From Beutenbergia cavernae DSM 12333 (GTDB lineage Bacteria > Actinomycetota > Actinomycetes > Actinomycetales > Beutenbergiaceae), in the NCBI RefSeq assembly GCF_000023105.1, contig NC_012669.1, positions 4,217,025-4,281,024 on the forward strand: DNA of 64,000 bases. The letters run 5' to 3'. Positions 54,073-61,779 of this stretch are shown one piece after another. Position 1 is the first letter of the stretch; every line of letters begins with the position of its first letter. The notes under the pieces were generated by a model. That model worked only from the letters and a program-made list of their open reading frames with translations. It made no database searches and had not been told where the DNA came from. The position numbers and the translations under genes are program-made.

Positions 54073-55568
54073 GCGGCCCCGCCGGCACCGGAGAGCACGA
54101 GCGCGAGGGCAGGGTCGGCGAGGAGCTCGCCGAGCTGCGCCAGGAACCGGGCCGCCTGCTCGCCGTCGACCATGCGGTGGTCGAACGAGAGGCCGAGCTC
54201 GACCACGTGCCGCAGCGCGATCTGGTCCTCGTGCTCCCACGGCCGCCGGCGCACGGCCCCGAGCGCGAGGATCGCCGCCTCGCCGGGCACGAGGATCGGA
54301 GTGCCGCCGTCGACGCCGAACACGCCGACGTTCGTGATCGTGAACGTGCCGCCCGTCAGTCGCTCCGGCGTGGTGCGGCCGGCACGCGCGGTCTCGACCA
54401 GGTCGGTGAGCGCGGCGGCGAGGGCCGGGAGACCGAGTGCCTCGGCGTCGAGCAGGTGCGGGACGACGAGGCCGCGGTCGGTCGCGACGGCGATCCCGAG
54501 GTTCACGTAGCCGTGCTCGACGATCTCGGCGCCCGCATCGTCCTCGGCCCACGCGCTGTTGAGCGCCGGGTGGCGCGGCAGCAGCAGGCAGACGGCGCGC
54601 GCGACGAGGGTGAGCATCGTGACGCGCACGTCGCGGGTGAGCGGGTGGGCCCTCAGCCGGTCCAGGAGCTCGAGGCTCGGCGTGACGTCGACGGTGAGGT
54701 GCGTGCTCGCGTGCGGCGCCGTGAACGCGCTGGCCACCATCGCCGCGGCCGTGTGCTTCCGCACCCCCCGGACCGGCAGCCTCCGTTCGCGAGAGGAAGT
54801 CTGCGCCACCGCGAGAGGTTCTCTGTCGGTCCCCGAGAGGGTTTCTGCGGCGTGCCCGTTGGCCGGGCTCTCGACGGCGGCTCCGGCCGCCGCCCCGGAT
54901 GACGCCAACCCTCTCGCGGAGGCGCCGCGGTCCTCCCGCGCCTGGGCGGCGAGGACGTCGTCGCGCGTGACGAGGCCCTGCTCGCCGGTGCCGGCGACGC
55001 CCGCGATGTCCACGCCCAGGCGCAGGGCCAGGGCGCGCACCGGCGGCGTCGAGCGCGGCCGTTCCGCCGGTGGTGCGGCCTCGGCGGCGGCGGCGCCGTT
55101 CGACGGCGTCGAGGCGGCAGCGGTCCGACGACGGCGACGTGCGGGTCGGCCGGACCGCTCCGGCCGGGCGCCGTACCCGACGAGCGTCGCCTCGCGCGCC
55201 GGAGCCGGCTCCGTCTCGGGCGCGCCCTCCGGGGCGGCGTCACCCGCCTCACCCGAGCCGGCACCGGCCGCACCCGACGACGCCGCGGCCGCGCCGCCGT
55301 CGTCCTCGGCCCCACCGCCGCCCGCCACCGCGACCTCGAACGTGACGAGCGGCTCGCCGACCTGCACGGTCTGCCCCGGCTCGGCGTGGAGCGCGGAGAC
55401 GACGCCCGCGTACGGCGAGGGCAGCTCGACGAGCGCCTTCGCCGTCTCGACCTCGGCGATGATCTGGTTGAGCTCGACGCTCTCGCCCGGGGCAACCCTC
55501 CAGGAGACGATGTCGGACTCCGTGAGTCCCTCGCCGAGGTCCGGGAGGCGGAACTCGCGCACGGCCAT
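54069..55568 (-). CDS. bkdC: branched-chain 2-oxoacid dehydrogenase E2 (dihydrolipoamide acyltransferase)
   Basis: This 499-residue core protein has one lipoyl domain (lipoyl Lys44 in [14 protein letters not shown]), a long Ala/Gly/Pro-rich linker and a peripheral subunit-binding domain ([30 protein letters not shown]). A second linker and the catalytic domain follow, with [13 protein letters not shown] near the end (catalytic His and Asp). It passes the acyl group from E1 to CoA, giving isovaleryl-, isobutyryl- or methylbutyryl-CoA. E3 is not in the window. The second linker is encoded by three 22-base DNA repeats (54786-54851) whose period is not a multiple of three. ATG 55568 shares a base with the bkdB stop. 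Confidence 0.92.
   Translation of the reverse strand: MAVREFRLPDLGEGLTESDIVSWRVAPGESVELNQIIAEVETAKALVELPSPYAGVVSALHAEPGQTVQVGEPLVTFEVAVAGGGGAEDDGGAAAASSGAAGAGSGEAGDAAPEGAPETEPAPAREATLVGYGARPERSGRPARRRRRTAAASTPSNGAAAAEAAPPAERPRSTPPVRALALRLGVDIAGVAGTGEQGLVTRDDVLAAQAREDRGASARGLASSGAAAGAAVESPANGHAAETLSGTDREPLAVAQTSSRERRLPVRGVRKHTAAAMVASAFTAPHASTHLTVDVTPSLELLDRLRAHPLTRDVRVTMLTLVARAVCLLLPRHPALNSAWAEDDAGAEIVEHGYVNLGIAVATDRGLVVPHLLDAEALGLPALAAALTDLVETARAGRTTPERLTGGTFTITNVGVFGVDGGTPILVPGEAAILALGAVRRRPWEHEDQIALRHVVELGLSFDHRMVDGEQAARFLAQLGELLADPALALVLSGAGGAA
54786..54851 (+). repeat. three 22-bp repeat units inside bkdC
   Basis: Units at 54786-54807, 54808-54829 and 54830-54851 each contain a CGAGAGG core in the same phase. 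They are related to the units at 45104-45142 in inverse orientation. An inverted core (CTCTCGCGG) follows at about 54911-54919 and could pair with the second unit. They fall in the flexible linker between the E3-binding and catalytic domains, where inserted sequence would be tolerated. Confidence 0.65.
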
Positions 55569-56581
55569 CACCCGAGCACCTCCTCGAGCGCCGGCGCGCC
55601 GGACCGGACGCGGTCGACGCCGTCGAGCATCCGGTCGAGGTCGGGCACATGCGGGCCCTCGAGCTTGGCCGGCGGGTACGGGATGTCGAAGCCGGTCACC
55701 CGCACGGGTGGGGCCTCGAGGTGGAAGAAGCAGCGCTGCGTGGCGACGGCGACGATCTCCGCGCCGAGCCCCGCCTGCCCCGGCCCCTCGTGCGCAACGA
55801 CGAGTCGCCCGGTGCGTCGCACGGAGGCGGCGACGGCGTCGTGATCGATGGGCGACAGCGACCGCAGGTCGATGACCTCGACAGAGACGCCCTCGTCGGA
55901 GGCCGCGACGGCGGCGTCGAGCGCCACCGGGACGAGGCCGCCGTACGTGACGAGCGTGACGTCGGACCCCTCGGCGACCACGCGCGCGCTCGTCATCGGC
56001 GTCGCCTGCGCGAGGTCGACGTCGAGGTCGACCTCGCCCTTCGCGTGGTAGCGCCGCTTCGGCTCGAACACGATGACGGGGTCGTCGCACGCGATCGCCT
56101 GCCGGATCATCGTGGCGGCGTCCTGCGGGCTGCTGACCTCCACCACGCGCAGGCCCGCCGTGTGCGCGAAGTACGCCTCGGGCGACTCGGAGTGGTGCTC
56201 CGCCGCGCCCGTGCCCCCGCCCACCGGGACCCGGATCGTCAGCGGCAGCCGCACCTTCCCGTTCGTGCGCGCGTGCATCTTCGCCACCTGCGACACGATC
56301 TGGTCGAACGCCTCGTACACGAACCCGTCGAACTGGATCTCGCACACGGGCCGGTAGCCGCGGAACGCGAGCCCGATCGCCGTCCCGACGATCGCGGCCT
56401 CCGCGAGCGGGGTGTCGATCACGCGGTGCGGCCCGAACTCGGCCTGCAGCCCGTCGGTCACGCGGAACACGCCGCCGAGCCGGCCGACGTCCTCGCCCAT
56501 CACGAGCACCCGGTCGTCGTCGGCGAGCGCCCGGCGCAGGCCCGCGCCCATCGCCTTGGCCAACGTCAGCGTCGTGGTCAT
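55568..56581 (-). CDS. bkdB: branched-chain 2-oxoacid dehydrogenase E1 beta subunit
   Basis: This 337-residue subunit shows VLVMGEDVGRLGGVFRVTDG, DTPLAEAAIVGTAIGLAFRG, EIQFDGFVYEAFDQI and GGGTGAAEHHSESPEAYFAH, all typical of the E1 beta of BCKDH-type complexes. It forms a heterotetramer with E1 alpha, binding TPP at the interface. ATG 56581 overlaps the true E1 alpha stop (ATGA at 56578-56581). Because of the frameshift in bkdA, the upstream frame now runs open into this gene. Confidence 0.93.
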   Translation of the reverse strand: MTTTLTLAKAMGAGLRRALADDDRVLVMGEDVGRLGGVFRVTDGLQAEFGPHRVIDTPLAEAAIVGTAIGLAFRGYRPVCEIQFDGFVYEAFDQIVSQVAKMHARTNGKVRLPLTIRVPVGGGTGAAEHHSESPEAYFAHTAGLRVVEVSSPQDAATMIRQAIACDDPVIVFEPKRRYHAKGEVDLDVDLAQATPMTSARVVAEGSDVTLVTYGGLVPVALDAAVAASDEGVSVEVIDLRSLSPIDHDAVAASVRRTGRLVVAHEGPGQAGLGAEIVAVATQRCFFHLEAPPVRVTGFDIPYPPAKLEGPHVPDLDRMLDGVDRVRSGAPALEEVLG

Positions 56582-57688
56582 CGCACGGCCTCCTCGGCGA
56601 CGTCGGCTCCCTCGGCGAATCCTTCGGCATAACGTTCGTACTCCACACGCTGGGCCGCCACCACAGGGTGTGGCTCCGCGTACGCGTGGTCGAAGATCGC
56701 GCCGGCCGGCGGGTCGGCGAGCCCGATGCACCCGGCGCGCAGCTCGGCCGCCGCGGCGTCGGCCGCGGCCCGGACGCGGGCGGCGTCGTCCTCGCTCAGC
56801 GCGTCGCGGGCCGCGCAGGTGCGCCTCGAGCCGCGTGATCGGATCCCGACGGCGCCACGCGTCCAGCTCTGCGGCGTCGCGGTAACGCGTGGGGTCGTCA
56901 GCGGTGGTGTGCGGCCCCATGCGGTACGTGACGGCCTCGACGAACGTCGGGCCGCCCCCGTTCGCCGCCCGCGCGACCGCCTCGCGCGTGACGGCGAGCA
57001 TCGCGAGGACGTCGTTGCCGTCGACGCGCACGCTCGGGATCCCGAAGCCGGCCGCTCGCCCGGCGAACGGCACGGGGGACTGCAGCCCGGCGGGCTCGGA
57101 GATCGCCCACTGGTTGTTCTGGCAGACGAAGACGACCGGTGCGCGGAACGAGGCGGCGAAGACCATCGCCTCGTTGACGTCGCCCTCGCTCATGGCACCG
57201 TCGCCGAAGTACGTGACGGCGACGTCGCCGTTGCCGGCCTCGCCGTCGAACGTCACCCCCATCGCGTACCCGGTGGCGTGAAGGGTCTGCGCGCCGATGA
57301 TGACCTGCGGGGTCGCCATGTTGACGGCGAACGGGTCCCAGCCCGACGCCGTCAGCCCACGCCACACCCGGATGAGGTCGACGACGGCGACGCCGCGCAC
57401 GTAGGCGACGGCGTGCTCGCGGTAGCTCGAGAACACGAAGTCGCCGGGGCGCAGCGCGCGTGCCGACCCGATCTGGGCGGCCTCCTGGCCGAGCAGCGGG
57501 GGCCACAGGGCGAGCTCGCCCTGTCGCTGCAGCGCGGTCGCCTCGGCGTCGAGCCGGCGCACGACGACCATGTCCTGGTAGAGGCTGCGCAGCGCCGCGT
57601 CGTCGACGTCCTCGACCCAGCCGTCGTACTCCGCTGATTCGCGACGTCGCCCGTCGGGGTCCAGCAGCTGCAGCATGTTCGGCTCCAT
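56578..57688 (-). pseudogene. bkdA: branched-chain 2-oxoacid dehydrogenase E1 alpha subunit, frameshifted in this sequence
   Basis: From ATG 57688 the frame gives about 290 residues of good E1 alpha: LGQEAAQIGSARALRPGDFV, FGDGAMSEGDVNEAM and QNNQWAIS (the TPP-binding GDG...NN signature), and YRMGPHTTADDPTRY. At about 56808-56816 the frame shifts. The expected C-terminus (ARDALSEDDAARVRAAADAA, later IFDHAYAEPHPVVAAQRVEY) continues in another frame. It stops at TGA 56578-56580, overlapping bkdB ATG by four bases as elsewhere in the operon. One extra G (CGCGGCC where CGCGCC is expected) explains it; a two-base loss is the alternative. Uncorrected, the first frame fuses in frame to BkdB through about 77 Arg-rich residues. 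A sequencing error or real mutation cannot be told apart here. Confidence 0.85.
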
Positions 57689-57826
57689 CGCCTCACCTCG
57701 TCGTGTCGGCAGGCGCTCCCCCTGAGCGTCCGGATGATGAGACGGTACCTCGGGAGCGCGGATCGCTCTAGTGTTTCGGTGCATCTTGCGCGGACTGCGT
57801 CACGGTTTGGGCGTACGCTGAGCACT

Positions 57827-58300
57827 ATGCGCAGCTACGACGCTGTCGACCTGGACCTGCTCGCCGCGCTGGCGGACGACCCCCGCGGCACGGTGGTCGC
57901 CCTCGCCGAGCGGCTCAAGGTCTCCCGCAACACCGTGACCGCGCGCCTGGCGCAGCTCGAGTCGTCGGGGGCGTTCCTCGACTTCGACCGGCGGGTCGAC
58001 CCGACCTACCTCGGCCACCCCCTCACCGCGTTCATCGAGGTGCAGGTGCGGCAGAAGGAGCTCGCCCGGATCGTCGAGGCGCTCGCGGAGATCCCCGAGG
58101 TGCTCCAGGCCCACGGGCGCAGCGGCACCGCTGACCTGCGGGCGCTCGTGGTTTGCCGTGACGCCGACCACCTCTTCCGCATCGACGCCGCGATCCTCGC
58201 GATCGACGGCGTCGAACGCACGGAGACGTCGCTCGCGATGGGCGAGCTCATCCCGTACCGGGTGCGGCCGTTGCTCGAGCGGCTGCGCGCGGCGCTGTGA
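57827..58300 (+). CDS. Lrp/AsnC family transcriptional regulator
   Basis: This 157-residue regulator has the Lrp N-terminal helix-turn-helix (VDLDLLAALADDPRGTVVAL, RLKVSRNTVTARLAQLESSG) and a C-terminal RAM ligand-binding domain (LTAFIEVQVRQKELARIVEA, ADLRALVVCRDADHLFRI). It is divergent from bkdA with 138 bases between starts, so it very probably controls the operon in response to a branched-chain amino acid or its oxoacid, like BkdR. The ligand is inferred. No defined operator was found. Confidence 0.9.
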   Translation: MRSYDAVDLDLLAALADDPRGTVVALAERLKVSRNTVTARLAQLESSGAFLDFDRRVDPTYLGHPLTAFIEVQVRQKELARIVEALAEIPEVLQAHGRSGTADLRALVVCRDADHLFRIDAAILAIDGVERTETSLAMGELIPYRVRPLLERLRAAL

Positions 58301-58347
58301 GCTGTAGGTCGATCACGCTCGCACCCGGAGCCGTCGCCGGCTACTCC

Positions 58348-58875
58348 TCACACGGGTGATGTGCGAGGACCCTCCGGCAGCTCGGGCTCGGGCCAACCGC
58401 CGATCGTGGCGAGCCAGGCGAGTTCGAGCCAGGCTCCTTCGAGCTCCAGGCCATCGTTCTCGGTACCACCGTCGCGGCACGCCAGCCGGACTCGCCAGCG
58501 GCTGTCTTCGGTCTTGGGATGTCTCCACCGGCGCAGTGGTGTCGCCCCCCGAATCTGCAACACCTGCAGGTCGAGCGTTTCGCAGCTGTCCGGGTCGTCG
58601 TAGACATCCAGCCACGCGCGACGACGGGATGCCTGTACGGGAATCCAGACTGAGCTCCCAGCTCTGCGTGCCTGCGTGCGGTACATGTCGACGGAGTCGT
58701 CCGGGTCGTCCGGGAGCCTGCGATTCAGCACGGTGGCCGGACCCGATGCGTCGACCAGAATCGCCACCAGATAGCCCACCGTGTAGGCGGCGTACCGTCC
58801 GACGACCCGTATCCGAGGCGTCTTCTCGATGGTCCATTCGACATAGTCCCGAATCTGCGTCCGCGGCTCGCTCAT
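58348..58875 (-). CDS. hypothetical protein
   Basis: I do not recognise this 175-residue soluble protein. It has a Trp/Arg/Asp-rich composition, with motifs RVVGRYAAYTVGYLVAILVD, YRTQARRAGSSVWIPVQASR, LDVYDDPDSCETLDLQVLQI and AWLELAWLATIGGWPEPELP. ATG 58875 overlaps the stop of the preceding gene (ATGA), so the two form a small operon. Base composition here is slightly lower in GC than the neighbours, consistent with, but not proof of, transfer. Confidence 0.6.
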   Translation of the reverse strand: MSEPRTQIRDYVEWTIEKTPRIRVVGRYAAYTVGYLVAILVDASGPATVLNRRLPDDPDDSVDMYRTQARRAGSSVWIPVQASRRRAWLDVYDDPDSCETLDLQVLQIRGATPLRRWRHPKTEDSRWRVRLACRDGGTENDGLELEGAWLELAWLATIGGWPEPELPEGPRTSPV

Positions 58876-59165
58876 ACGAGCAGATCCCTGAGACAGGGCC
58901 AGGTCGACTCCAGCTGGAGGAACTTGTCCGACGTGAGTTCCAACCCGACGAATGTTCTCCGACGCCACGGCATCAGCGCGATCGTTTGCTCGCGTTCCGA
59001 CCTGGACGGCCCAAAGGTTCCCGTCACACAAGCCGGCACCACATCGGCGAACCGCTCGAGAACCTGAGCGGGCGGCATGAGCCGCAGCACGTCCCGCATG
59101 AAGCGCCAAGACTCAGCAAACCCGTCGAGGGATGCCTCGTACGACTGCGTCGGGTCCCCTTCCAT
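58872..59165 (-). CDS. hypothetical protein
   Basis: I do not recognise this 97-residue protein. It is helical and has DGFAESWRFMRDVLRLMPPA, QVLERFADVVPACVTGTFGP, then ALMPWRRRTFVGLELTSDKF. It is translated with the downstream 175-residue gene through an ATGA overlap. ATG 59165 was chosen; a GTG at 59210 is in frame, and neither has a strong ribosome site. The pair could be a two-component module, but no toxin, antitoxin or immunity motif is visible. Confidence 0.55.
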   Translation of the reverse strand: MEGDPTQSYEASLDGFAESWRFMRDVLRLMPPAQVLERFADVVPACVTGTFGPSRSEREQTIALMPWRRRTFVGLELTSDKFLQLESTWPCLRDLLV

Positions 59166-59333
59166 GTGGCACTCACCACCTCGTCCGAGGCCTCTCTGGT
59201 GGCCAGACACTAGGGCATCTGACGGCGCACCCAGGTGCCTCTTGGGTCACAGTTCGATGACGTCGTCGCTCACGGCCGCGAACGAACGCTTCGTGCCACC
59301 GATCGCGCTGGCTTCGGCGCCTACCGTGGGCAG

Positions 59334-59771
59334 ATGTCACCTACGACGGACGGGGTCGTCTCGATCCGCCCACCGGTCCCCGGCGACGCCGCGATCCTCG
59401 TCGCCGGCCGCGACGCGGAGTTCCACCGCTTCCTGGGGAAGGGCAGCGACGAGCCACGACCGAGCGACGTCGTGCTCGTGGACGGCCGCGTCGTGGGGTG
59501 GGTCGACGTCGACCCCGACCATCCCGCCGTCGGCCCCGGCGAGATCAACCTCGGCTACCACCTGTTCGCCGCCGAGCGGGGCCACGGCGTCGCGACGCGC
59601 GCCGTCCGGCTGGTCCTGCAGCGGCTCGCCGAGGCCGGCGAGACGTCCCTCGTGGTCGTGCTCATCGATCCCGCCAACGAGCGCTCACTCGCGCTCGCGC
59701 GGCGTGCGGGCTTCACCGCCGACGGCCAGCGCGACAGGCAGCTCCGACTCGTGCGACCCGTCCGGGCGTGA
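59334..59771 (+). CDS. GNAT family N-acetyltransferase
   Basis: This 145-residue acetyltransferase is short. It has VSIRPPVPGDAAILVAGRDA, an LVDGRVVGWVDVD strand, the acetyl-CoA loop GYHLFAAERGHGVATRAVRL, and PANERSLALARRAGFTADGQ. The arrangement is RimJ-like, and the substrate is unknown. ATG 59334 has no strong ribosome site. The stop is followed by a near-perfect hairpin that probably ends the transcript. Confidence 0.82.
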   Translation: MSPTTDGVVSIRPPVPGDAAILVAGRDAEFHRFLGKGSDEPRPSDVVLVDGRVVGWVDVDPDHPAVGPGEINLGYHLFAAERGHGVATRAVRLVLQRLAEAGETSLVVVLIDPANERSLALARRAGFTADGQRDRQLRLVRPVRA

Positions 59772-59810
59772 CGGTGTCGAGCGCAGGCAGCGGAGGTCAT
59801 AGGGCGGGCG

Positions 59811-59847
59811 CTACGTCAGTGACCCGCCCAGCGGGTCACTGACGTAG
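59811..59847. terminator. 17-bp perfect hairpin between convergent genes
   Basis: CTACGTCAGTGACCCGC (59811-59827), three loop bases and its exact reverse complement (59831-59847) make a 17-base-pair stem. It lies between the convergent GNAT and M50-like genes and would act in both directions. There is no U-run, which is usual in GC-rich actinobacteria. Confidence 0.75.
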
Positions 59848-59885
59848 GACCGCGACACCTACCCCGCCCCAAGGCCCCGCAGCCC

Positions 59886-60602
59886 TCACCACGGCAGCGC
59901 GAGCCCGACCTCGGCGACCTGCCGCCACGCCACCCACGTCGCCCCAGCCAGCACCAGCCCGAACGAGAACACCCAGAGCCAGCCGGGCACCCGCGTCAGC
60001 GCGGCGAGGACCGCCGGATCGCTCCCCCGCGGCGACCCCGCGACCGCCCCGAGGTGTCGCCAGGCGCCCAGCACCAGCACGGCGCCGACCCCGAGCAGCA
60101 CCGCCGCGGAGCGCGCGTCGTCGCGCCACCACCACAGGGCGGCCACGCCGGCGAGCACGGCGACGAGAGCGAGCCCGGTGTAGAACGACCGGACGCGGAT
60201 CGCGACGACGACGAGCAGCACCCCGACCGCCGTCAGCACCGGCGCCGCCCAGCCGTGCGCCGCGGCCAGCACGAGCACCGCGCCGACGATCCCCGGCGCC
60301 GGATACCCCGCCCACGTCGTCGCCACGCGCCCGGCGCCGCGCGCCGCGCCGACGGTCACGGCCTCCCCCGACATGTCCGCCCGCAGCACGAACCCCGTGA
60401 ACCGCCGCCCGCAGAGGATGCCGACGACGGCGTGCCCCAGTTCGTGCACGAGCGTCACCACCACGCGCAGCACGCGCCACAGCGGCGGGACGGCGACGAC
60501 GGCGAGCGCCGCCGCGAGCGCGAGAGTCACCGTGCGCGCGTCGAGCGTCACGGCCGACGACGGCGTCACGCGCGTGACGACGTCGTCCCACCACCCGCTC
60601 AC
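59886..60602 (-). CDS. M50-like membrane metallopeptidase
   Basis: This 238-residue protein has about six membrane helices. The zinc-binding motif HELGH (His53, His57) sits in the second helix (VVVTLVHELGHAVVGILCGR), as in site-2-protease-like M50B peptidases. A GYPAPGIVGAVLVLAAAHGW segment follows, similar to the NPDG-region loop but without a clear third ligand. It could cut membrane proteins, or be a non-proteolytic relative. GTG 60602 overlaps the methyltransferase stop by four bases, so the two are coexpressed. Confidence 0.8.
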   Translation of the reverse strand: MSGWWDDVVTRVTPSSAVTLDARTVTLALAAALAVVAVPPLWRVLRVVVTLVHELGHAVVGILCGRRFTGFVLRADMSGEAVTVGAARGAGRVATTWAGYPAPGIVGAVLVLAAAHGWAAPVLTAVGVLLVVVAIRVRSFYTGLALVAVLAGVAALWWWRDDARSAAVLLGVGAVLVLGAWRHLGAVAGSPRGSDPAVLAALTRVPGWLWVFSFGLVLAGATWVAWRQVAEVGLALPW

Positions 60603-61582
60603 GCCGGGTCCCAGGCGTCGCCCCACGCGGCCTTGCGGGCCGCGCGGTACAGCGTCCCCTGCCGCTTCGACACGGTGACGCCGCGTGCCGCGCCGTCAGC
60701 CTCGCACAGCTCCAGCCGCACGTGCCCGGTGCGCACCTGCGGGTGCCGGAGCACACGCGCCGCCGGCAGGCGCACGGGCAGCCGTGTCGCCGCCACGTAC
60801 GAGAACTTCTCGTCCTCGTACCCGCGCTCGCCACCCTTCGCGGCCCGGTGCTCCCGGGTACGCGGCAGCCGGACGGCGGCGTGGCACCACTCGCCCTCGA
60901 CGCTCGCCAGCGGGCAGGCCAGCTCGTGCGGGCACGGCGCGGCGAGGTGCCAGCCGGCGTCGAGCAGCCTCCCCCGCGCCCGCAAGATCCGCCGGTACCC
61001 GGCCGGCGTCCCGGGCTCCACGAGCAGCACCGTCGGCGCGAGCATCGCGGAGTCGACGACGGCGTCGCGCGCCTGCTCCGTCAGCTCCCCGAGCACGAAC
61101 GCGCACACGGCGAGATCCGGCCCCGCCACGCCGTCGTCGGCGCCGGAACCTGCCCGCGTGAGCGGCGCCGTCGTCGTCGTGACGTCCAGATCGCTCGCCC
61201 GCAGCAGCCGGGCGGCGACGGCGAGAGCCTCGGGTGCGTAGTCGACGAGCGTCGCGCGCTCGAGACTCCCGAACACCTCGCGTGCCGCCCACGTCGCGGC
61301 TCCGGTGCCGGCGCCGAGGTCGAGCACGGATCGCGGCTCGAGGGTGGGCACCGCGTCGCTGACCTGGTCGAGAGCAGCGGCGACGGCGGCGAACGTCGCC
61401 GGCATCCGGGTCGTCAGGTAGCCGGCGACGTCGTCGGGAGCGGCGAGGATCGGACGTGATGCCGGGTGGTCGGCGAGGTACCGCTCGCTCAGGCGGCGCG
61501 CGGACGCCGCGACGCCGGCGCCCCGGTGCCTGCCGAGCTCACCGGCGACGGCGTCGAGGAGCTCGGGAGGCATGGCGCGCAC
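60599..61582 (-). CDS. Rsm22-type (mitochondrial small ribosomal subunit Rsm22-like) methyltransferase
   Basis: This 327-residue protein begins with a helical region (ERYLADHPASRPILAAPDDV) and has the SAM-binding motif SVLDLGAGTGAATWAAR. VLLVEPGTPAGYRRILRARG and the Cys-rich APCPHELACPLASVEGEWCH follow; they match the Rsm22 family, whose Cys residues may bind an iron-sulfur cluster. It may act on ribosomes or ribosome assembly; the exact substrate is unknown. GTG 61582 is preferred because GGGAGG lies eight bases upstream; ATG 61573 is three codons in. Confidence 0.8.
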   Translation of the reverse strand: MRAMPPELLDAVAGELGRHRGAGVAASARRLSERYLADHPASRPILAAPDDVAGYLTTRMPATFAAVAAALDQVSDAVPTLEPRSVLDLGAGTGAATWAAREVFGSLERATLVDYAPEALAVAARLLRASDLDVTTTTAPLTRAGSGADDGVAGPDLAVCAFVLGELTEQARDAVVDSAMLAPTVLLVEPGTPAGYRRILRARGRLLDAGWHLAAPCPHELACPLASVEGEWCHAAVRLPRTREHRAAKGGERGYEDEKFSYVAATRLPVRLPAARVLRHPQVRTGHVRLELCEADGAARGVTVSKRQGTLYRAARKAAWGDAWDPA

Positions 61583-61779
61583 CGGCCCATCCTCCCGCGT
61601 CCGGCGAGCAGGTCGATCCAGGGATGCCCCGGATGGGCGAGCGCGCTCCTGCGAAGCCCCGCTCGTGTCGCCCTGCACCTCCCTCTGCGCGGAGTAATGT
61701 GTGGGCCATTCAAGGTCAAGCCGGGGCCGTTCGGGCAGCAGCGAGCCACAGCCGGACTTTGCGAGCACCGGGAGGTTCG

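Noticed and set aside
55568-57688. A genuine natural E1 alpha-beta fusion protein
   Set aside because: The junction lacks E1 alpha C-terminal motifs, is Arg/Gly-rich as expected for an off-frame read, and a perfect E1 alpha C-terminus exists in the other frame. A frameshift fits better.
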